From positions 21,618,001 to 21,682,000 of the forward strand of contig JAYKYS010000009.1 of assembly GCA_036924285.1 (NCBI GenBank): a stretch of DNA of 64,000 nt. Direction: 5' to 3'. The stretch's first letter is position 1. Each line of letters starts with the position of its first letter. The position numbers and the translations under genes were made by a program. This DNA is from Asterella californica. Taxonomy: Eukaryota; Streptophyta; Marchantiopsida; Marchantiales; Aytoniaceae. A model generated the notes under the pieces. That model was not told the origin of the DNA and searched no databases. It worked only from the letters and a program-made list of their open reading frames with translations. This document shows positions 57,041-64,000 of this stretch, piece by piece.

Positions 57041-59440
57041 TCGTGCACTCTGCAACTCAAATGTCTCATGTGGTAGAGGAGGAGTGTGTGTGGCTTGTGC
57101 TCCGTGGTTGACCAAGCTCATCACCATATCTGATTTACTCCCGCTACAAGCCAGACTCTAGCTAACGCTTGATGATTTTGAAAGAGTCTCTCTAAGAATA
57201 GCAGCAATCTATGATCCACACACAACACTACATTGAATGGCGGTCTAGAATGCCTTAACATATTTCCTAGATCCAAATAGATCATGGATTCTACAAGGAG
57301 GTTTCAACATGATTCTCATAGAGGACAATCAGATTGGAGGTAATCTCTTGTCTATCGTACAGATGAACGACGGACATGAGATACACCCAGCTCACGTTGC
57401 AATCTCCAAGAAACGTTCCAACTCAGGACTAAATGCATCCGCTTCTCCTAGGACAACAAGAGACAAAAGCTACTCATAAACAACATTCTATCGAACATAC
57501 AAGCCTCAGAGTATATTGAGTAAGGTGCGACAATAACGTGCTATCTACACGGCATGCCATCATGAAATTCAACACCTCACTCTGCTCCTACAAGAAGATC
57601 CCAACTTTGAATCAAAGTTGGGATCTTCTTGTAGGTGGAAAAAAGTTGGGATCTTCTAGAGGTGTTGTAGAATGTCACTCAAGCTACAAACGGCGCAACA
57701 ACCACTCTTGTTATAGGACATGATCAAAGTTAAATGGATACAATCCTTTCTTGACATCAAGTGGACTCAAGATGGAGAAAAGAGTTCTAAACTTTTCTTT
57801 AACCTGCTAAACAAACAAAAAACACAAACTCACATCTCCGTCTTGTTTGATGTTCATGAGTAACTCCATTCTGAGGACAAGCCAATCCACAAGATTGCAG
57901 AGGAATTCTACACATAACTTTTGTCAAAACCAGTCAATACCCAAGCACATCATGAAGCTTCCGCCGCAGTTCTACATCATATCAACTCTTTTGTGACAAA
58001 GAAAGAAGCGGTCATGTTGGAGTCTGTGCTTACGAAGGATGAGTTATTCTTGGCGGTCAAAGATCTCGACAAGATGAAGTGCTAAGGACCTGATGGATTA
58101 CCAATAGAGTTCTTTCTCACCAATTGGGACGTTGTCTCGAAGATCTTCCTCAAGGCTATCATCGAAGGCCTCTTCAACCAAGAATTCTCTTATGATTTTT
58201 TGGCAGGAGAAGTAACTCTCATCTCCAAGCAAAACGATCAAAGGTTCATCACAAACAAAAGGTCAATCACACTCTTGAATGACGCCTATAAAATTACCGT
58301 CAAGGCACTACAGAAACGACTTTCTCTAGTTCTTCAACGACTTATTACTCGGCAGCAAAATGCATTCTTGTCTTTGCGCTCATTACACTCCATTGTCTTC
58401 TTTTGTAATGAGACCATGTGGTTTGCACGAAAAGAGAACATTGATTGTGAAAATAGATTTCAAAAAGATTTTCTACAACTTTATTTCATGGTCCTTTATA
58501 TTTGCAACAATGGAGAGGATGGGGTCCGGAAGCACTTTACTGGCTTTGTGAAGGCGGTCACGACCAATGCCTCCAGTGTTATACTCATCAATGGTATTCC
58601 AACAAAGGTGATTAAAGTGACTAGATTTGTCAGACAAGACTGTCCGCTCTCACCTTTATTATTTCTGATCATAGTGCAAGCACTGACAGATATGATAGAC
58701 GCGCGTGTAGTGACTGATAAGTTACAAGGCATTCTCATACCGTCAGCAAGGATACAATACATTCAGGATACTTTGCAGATTATCTCATCTTCTCCTCAAG
58801 GCGTAAGAAGTAACATATTTCGGACCAAAAGGGAGCTCCTCATCTTCGGAACTGCTTCTGGTCTGTTTATTCAATGAAGAAAATCAGTGATTAAGTGGAT
58901 TATTCAAGACCCCACTCCGTCAGAATGGACTAGCGAGTTGGGATGGGACTGGATCCCTGCTGTGCACAAGGACTGCATGCTTGGCTTCTTCTTACAGATG
59001 AGATCTGCACAGAAGCCATTTCTGAGAACTGTCTAAGGAAGATAAAAAAATGTTCTTCAAGTCTATCGCGGTCTCCTTTTATCTACACAAGAAGATCACA
59101 TTGGCTAACCAAACATTTTACGGCATGGTTTGGTTCATCTTATCTTTATGGACGGGCATCAAAAAGCTTCTTTGAGAACTTGAAAAAATGGTGATAGGAT
59201 ACATTTGGGGTGGTGTTGTAGTGTCTAAGGATTTCTCCTTTAGTCCATTATAGCATAAAAGATTTCGTTCCCAAGAAGATTTATACTAGTATCGCTGCTC
59301 TAAGTTCTAAGATCTGTCTAAACTTACAAACACATGGTTTTATCTGAAAATCTCGTCTTCTCACAAAACCACACGGCTTTCAAACCCTTCAGAAGGTGCT
59401 TTGGACCCAAACATACAACTACTACCTAAAATATCACACA
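57041..59440 (+). pseudogene. LINE B ORF2, endonuclease part 2 and reverse transcriptase
   Basis: After the LTR element the endonuclease resumes (GRGGVCVACAPWL, then WILQGGFNMILIEDNQIGGN near 57,277-57,330, the GGDFN motif with Gly for Asp). RT follows at about 58,020-58,870: VTLISKQN, ITLLNDAYKITVKALQKRLS, KIDFKKIFYNFISW (first catalytic Asp, in another frame at about 58,450), VRQDCPLSPLLF. The FADD box is degraded to YIQDTLQII. The C-terminal region carries LANQTFYGMVWFILSLW and VIGYIWGG (near 59,110-59,215). Multiple frame changes and stops make it dead. Confidence 0.75.
57587..57635. repeat. Perfect snap-back palindrome inside LINE B
   Basis: The arm at 57,587-57,609 (CCTACAAGAAGATCCCAACT + TTG) is followed, after only AAT, by its exact reverse complement at 57,613-57,635. 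Part of the right arm (AAAGTTGGGATCTTCT) occurs once more at 57,642-57,657. Confidence 0.9.
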
Positions 59441-59485
59441 ATTACCCATTGAGAAGCTCGGGAAGACGCTTCTTGCTTCCAGATC

Positions 59486-59972
59486 ACGGCTTCCAATCTT
59501 CTCACGACGATTTTTCCGAAGCAATTCTCGGCTTCCGGAGGTTCAACTCGACTTCTGACACCTCCAGAAGACTGTCCTTGCTCCGTAGATGTCGAATTAC
59601 CACTACCTATCACACATTGCTCTTCCAATTTCCAACGGGGTTAGATTCATCACAAGGCATATGCCCCATGTAGCCTTCCTAGGCTTTTGTCCCCGGAAGC
59701 GGTCTTCCTGCAGCACTAGAACGACATTCATCTTCAAGGAAGCTCAATAGAAGTCCTCGGAAATCAAATAGAAGAAGGGGGGGAGATGAGAAGATGGGAG
59801 AAGATAGGGAAGAAGAGAAAATCCAAACAAGAGGAAACAAGATGAAAAGTAGAAATTAAGATTTTGAGAGACTTCTAGTCCAGACCTTGACTAACAAGCC
59901 ATCCTTGCTTGTAGTAATTTGGGGAAGAAGACCACAAATCGGCTTACAGCTACACAGTCTTCCAATCGAGGA
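59486..59972 (+). repeat. Dispersed repeat, family B, copy 2
   Basis: Aligns with 5,705-6,178 along its whole length in the same orientation. Like copy 1 it follows directly on LINE sequence. It starts near CGGCTTCCAATCTTCTCACG and ends near CAGCTACACAGTCTT. Confidence 0.75.
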
Positions 59973-60781
59973 TGTCGTCTTCTGTCGTAGAAAGAAGTCT
60001 TCTTTCTTCTTCTGTCGTTGCTTCGACTACTCTAACTTCAAAGACCACTCTCTCATAGGTTAGTCCATACGTAGATCCGAAGTGCTCCACTGGATGAGAC
60101 AAGCTTCGACTCTGCACAACTTCTAATAATCACCGCGACTCAAGAAAAAGACTTCCATGTACAATTGTGTGTGAATTCGAGGAAACTCATTGCCCAGAAG
60201 ACACAAACAAAGCTTCTGCAATCAAATCCGAAATCAATTCCTCGAGAAGAAGATACATTGGCTTCTGGAAGCTCACTCCGTCCGCTTTCTGTCACTACTC
60301 CTCGACACATCAGCCTAGAAGCAGGACTACATGATGATGTCATTCCCTGTTCTATGTTGTCTACTACTGTGTACATCCTGTTCATCTCCTGCTGGGAGCG
60401 GAGGTGCAGTCCTACTCGATGAAATCTAACTATATGCGCGTAGTACTTGTGTAACCACATGTGTGTGCAATGTGCGTATGTGTCTAATGTGCCCAGAATC
60501 CTATCTTGGCATCCACCTTATACTATCGCCTTGAGTCGCAAGAGAGAGATCCCCTCTAATCTCAACTCACAGCCAAGGAAAGATGAGGCGCTGTCAGAAG
60601 ACCACCACCTCCCAGGCTTTCGGTTCCCTTCTCAGTTTACAACTACTTTCCTATTCCTACCGTTGTCTATCCTGTCACATGGACAATCACCTAAAATACA
60701 AAGAGAGTTGTCTCTCTTAAAATAGTAGACTCCACTTCCTACCAATATTAGACAAGTCAACTGTCTTCCTATCTCTACTAT
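59973..60781. other. No gene seen
   Basis: Rich in CTTCT and GAAGA words, like the flanking repeat. No coding match. Confidence 0.45.
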
Positions 60782-61480
60782 CTACTTCTGACTGTCAGAT
60801 GCGATCTCCACTAGATCCTCGTCTATCTGAACTCTTAAATCGGCTTCTGATAATGTGGGAAGCCCTGCTAGTACCTCGGATGCGGTTGAGGTGGCTTCCT
60901 CTTCGATACTTGTAATGTGTGCTTCCACCACGGCTTCGGAAGACAGAAGAGGCTTCTGGGAAGCTGAGTCCACTTGCGCTTCTTGACTCTTCTGTTCCTC
61001 TTGTTCGACGCTGGGAGCTGGATTGACCTCACAATGATCAGAGGTAGTCACCTTCTCCACTCTAAACACCTGGGAAGACACCTCTATTTCGTGTTTTCCA
61101 GAAGACACCTTGTCTTCCGGGGCTTCTTCTGTAGTCTTCGCGGCTTCCAGCGCTGTCACTACCAAGTGGACAGCGAGGTCGAACTCCTCCTAGTCGAGAT
61201 CCACGTCAACTGCTGGTGCTGGTGCATGAGAAGACGTGGCTGCATGCTGAGGAACCGAGAGAAGACCATAAAGCATCTTCAGATCCTCCATCTGCCGATC
61301 CAGGTAGCGAAACATATTCTCCTTACAGTCCACTAACATCTCCTTGGAATCGTCATCTCATTCCTGTGTTAGGGTGAGAAGCTTCCTACCCACAATGAAG
61401 TTGAACTTCTTACGAAGCGCTTCTCTCATTTGCTCTGAAACCTCAACGCCTTGTACCTCTTTTTGCAACAGCTTCAGCAC
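60782..61480 (-). pseudogene. Acidic ORF of unknown family, two in-frame stops
   Basis: The reading frame on the minus strand is open for about 230 codons from near 61,480 to a stop at 60,782 if two stops are passed: TGA at 61,360-61,358 and TAG at 61,192-61,190. It reads LQKEVQGVEVSEQMREALRK and NFIVGRKLLTL before the first stop, ENMFRYLDRQMEDLKMLYGL between the stops, and an acidic Glu/Ser/Val-rich tail after the second. Codon-like composition over both stops suggests a decayed protein gene, probably of the transposable element carrying the family B repeat. I recognise no domain. Confidence 0.5.
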
Positions 61481-63766
61481 TGAAATCCTTCAGAAAACCT
61501 GACCTTCTCAGTCCTTGTCTTCTCCTCCGCTCAAATAGATACTCCCTGCTCATCAGATTCACCTCCAAGCAGCCTAGTAGGTAAATTCAAGCTCCTCTAA
61601 CTCTTAATCCTCTCTTTGCGTCAACCTCCCAACTGAAAACCTTCAGAAATTTGATCCCGTGACAATCAAAAGTACTCCGCAGATTATCAAATCGATCTTC
61701 CTCAATAAAACTGCCTCCAAACTTTATGTATTAGACAAAGTTTAAGCTCTTAAACACTTGTCTCTCCCTTTGCGTCGACCTCCAAACTCAATTCTTTCAG
61801 AAATCTGATCTACTCAGCCCCAAGCTTCTTTTGCGCGTCCTGATGGCTTCCCCTTCAGCTCTCTGTAAAAAGTCTCTCCTGAAAAGCGTCACAGGTTGAT
61901 TAACCTAAAAGATAAGTCCCCAGCTAAGCTGCCCCCCTACTGACCTTATGCATACAGAGTCTTATTTGCTAAGCTGCCCCTTTTTTAATAAAGGTTTCAC
62001 AGCTTCCTTTGCTAAGCCGACTCCTTTAAAGATTTCACAGCTTCTTTGGCTAAGCCGACTCCTTGATTACTTGGTTTGATTTAACAAAAGTTTCTCGTGC
62101 TCTTGATGTCATCTTGATGCCACCCTGAATATATCACGTCATCCAATGTAGGTCGAAGCCCCTACACTTATGGGGCTGCCCCACAAGACTTACAGCCTCC
62201 TCATATGCGCATCAGGTATCTCCTATGGTATATTCACGATGGCTTGCGGAGGCTTAGACCAGAAAGTCCACGATTAAGGAAGATATCGGTCTCGCGTCCC
62301 TAGATATGCAAGACGTGGCTGCATATCCAACATAGATTCTCTTCCAGGAGGCCAACATGCCGGAATAAGAACCAGAGGCCAAGGAGAATTGATCCTGAGA
62401 CCACTTTCCTCCTAGGCAGCCACCCTATCACTGGAATGGCCTCTGTTTCCGTTGTAAAAGTCTGTACATATGTCTGTTACTGAAGAAATTTTTCTGTAAA
62501 GTCTTTATTAGCTTTTCCTACACTAACTTCTCTATAGAACTCAATTTTTAGTGAATAAAGAGTCAAAACTATAGTACTCGTGAACACCTACACACTCACG
62601 TCGTCAGATCATAAGTCTGAGTCACGAGCTAGAATTGACAGATTTCCCTCTTTCGCATATTTCTTAGCCTAAAACCTGTACTAACTATCACTTAGAACAC
62701 TTTCTGTCAAATCCGGAAGTATGAAGTCGCTCTCTTCGACGAGCTCTGCATTCTGGAAACTTTCGTCCCATTCAGAGTGATATTTCAACCCAAGCTAGGG
62801 AGCAGCTTGCCAAGCATAGCCCTAGCTTAGCTCCTGCCCATCTTGATAAGCTAGGGTGTAACTTCTTGAACAAATGCTGGTTGAGTGTCTTCTGAAGCTC
62901 CGTTTCATCATCTTGAACGCCACGCACTACGACAGCGCAGGAGACATCAACTCAGAGGGCAGAAGCGATGAGGAAGGAGGAAGAATATGAGAAGAACCTC
63001 AGTACTGCTTCGACTGTGCTTCTGGTTGCTACTTCAATCTTTTACGCGCTTTCGCTCTTTGATTCTGTCTCCAATATTATACCACGATCCTGCTTCGATC
63101 TTCAATGTCGATCTGCGTCGATCTGCTTCTAAAATCGAGCTCGCTGCTATACTCCGAAGCTTCTCTCACGATTTCTTACTCGGCCCTCAATTTCTACCTT
63201 TCTAATCCTATGAGAATCTCTCACTCTTTCACTTCGAGCGCGCTTCTGGCTGGAAGACGTCTTCTCCTTTGCGCTTTCAATCTCGATGCTTAATGTCTAA
63301 ATCAAAGCGAATTCCCTGAAGCGAGAAGCAGCACGAGAGCTCCGATTGCTAATGCGCATCCAGCTCGTATCTTCTCCTGCTTGATTAGGGAATGAGGTTC
63401 GATCACCTCGACCTACCTACTACTTACTACGGTGACTACTTGGTTGGTGCACCTATCCCTTATCTATGTGGCACGCGGTTGGTATCTCTACAGTCGCAGT
63501 CACTGTCTTCCAGAAGACGTCCGTCTTACGACTTTTAGCTTCCGTCTTCTGTCTTCCGTCTTCTGGAACACTGTCCAGAAGACATCTTCTCGGAAGACGT
63601 TCATCTTCCAGTTCGACTTCTTCATCGTTCAGAAGAAGTCGACTTTTACTCACAAAGTCCCTTAAGATCATCTTCCCGTTAAGCAAGGTGTAATCTTAAG
63701 TAATAAGATTATTTCAATTATATAAATGTATCATTAACTTTAAAAATTTTAAAAAAATCTCCAATC
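61481..63766. other. No gene seen; one short tandem repeat, GAAGAC/GTCTTC-rich right end
   Basis: No recognisable protein. The end near 63,480-63,670 is dense in GTCTTC and GAAGAC words (CCGTCTTCTGTCTTCCGTCT). AATAAAG at about 62,553 on the plus strand could be a poly(A) signal of an LTR, but no LTR pair was found. Confidence 0.45.
61991..62064 (+). repeat. Two 37 bp tandem units
   Basis: Units 61,991-62,027 and 62,028-62,064, both with TTTCACAGCTTC and CTAAGCCGACTCCTT. Looser copies of GCTAAGC(T/C)G occur just before, at 61,923 and 61,968. Confidence 0.8.
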
Positions 63767-64000
63767 TTGCAAATTGTGGGCACCACAGGTGCAAACAGAA
63801 GAGCTAGGCACAGAGTAGTACATCAAGTGTTAATACATAGCAAGAAGGATGGTAGATTAGGACTCATCAGCTTGACAAACCAAGCATTGGTTTTTGTAGT
63901 TAAAATTATCAAGTGGGTCTTTACAACTCTTGAGACACCACTCCAACGTTAGATCAGAGCTCTGTTCAACCAAACCGTCGATCTTAGATGGAGGACAGAT
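63767..64000 (+). pseudogene. LINE copy C, C-terminal part of ORF2 (runs off the window)
   Basis: HQVLIHSKKDGRLGLISLTN followed by IIKWVFTTLETPLQ matches the conserved region after LINE reverse transcriptase, where the usual GGLGL is GRLGL. The same region of LINE B lies at about 59,290-59,400, so this is a third LINE copy, not a continuation. A stop (TAG) at 63,950 is followed by further matching residues (IRALFNQTVDLRWRTD), so it is damaged. Confidence 0.6.

Larger units (their letters stand above)
49385..59440 (+). mobile_element. LINE copy B, split by an LTR element
   Basis: LINE coding sequence runs from about 49,385 to 50,935 and resumes at 57,041, ending near 59,440; the 6.1 kb between is an inserted LTR element. 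The ORF1-like part ends at 50,690 (QQAKQEATKKQKHN, basic). ORF2 begins just after. Continuity across the insertion is shown by the endonuclease frame: FIKTIWSKVSILLL...ENEIHY on the left, GRGGVCVACAPWLTKLI on the right. The LINE has many frame changes and no clear poly(A) tail. The 5' end is approximate. Confidence 0.75.

Noticed and set aside
50931..57045. Target-site duplication of the gag-only element
   Set aside because: Flanks TCCAT and TCGTG share only two of five bases; shared TATCG is part of the LTR because it also occurs at the start of the other two LTR copies.

Overview
The window reads as nuclear DNA of a land plant, most likely a bryophyte and, by the look of its retroelement proteins, perhaps a liverwort. 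The evidence is a cytosolic ribosomal protein eS28 gene with a plant telo-box upstream, a plant-type Golgi methyltransferase-like gene, a plant intracellular-looking PL1 pectate lyase gene with five exons and GT-AG introns, short TTTAGGG telomere-like DNA, and Ty3 gag/protease and LINE families. The clade is inference; no rRNA, organelle or bacterial feature was seen.

Only three intact protein genes can be supported: RPS28 (minus strand, 18.1-18.3 kb), a DUF248-like methyltransferase (minus strand, 24.7-26.1 kb) and a pectate lyase (plus strand, 44.09-46.75 kb). They show no operon-like or pathway relationship.

Most of the rest is transposable-element debris or AT-rich sequence without genes. 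At 3.1-10.2 kb there is a broken LINE (ORF1 plus the first codons of ORF2), a ~470 bp dispersed repeat, a hairpin array, and a gutted Ty3 element (gag and aspartic protease, a piece of RT, one LTR and one LTR stub). At 10.9 kb there is a tRNA-like SINE candidate. At 11.7-14.0 kb lies a long LTR split by a younger solo LTR with a 4 bp target duplication, abutting a dead MULE transposase at 14.0-15.2 kb. At 28-39 kb there are fold-back and MITE-like elements, a second tRNA-like SINE, tandem duplications and a remnant of a DUF7869-type transposon protein. At 49.4-59.4 kb a LINE is interrupted inside its endonuclease by a 6.1 kb LTR element that carries only gag, with recognisable LTRs, primer-binding site and polypurine tract. 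At 59.5-63.7 kb there is a second copy of the dispersed repeat and a decayed acidic ORF. The window ends inside another LINE.

No convincing new functional system was found. The most informative structures are the nested gag-only LTR element (same LTR family at 11.7 kb), the array of near-identical hairpins at 6.2-6.5 kb, and the DUF7869-type remnant bracketed by a short palindrome.
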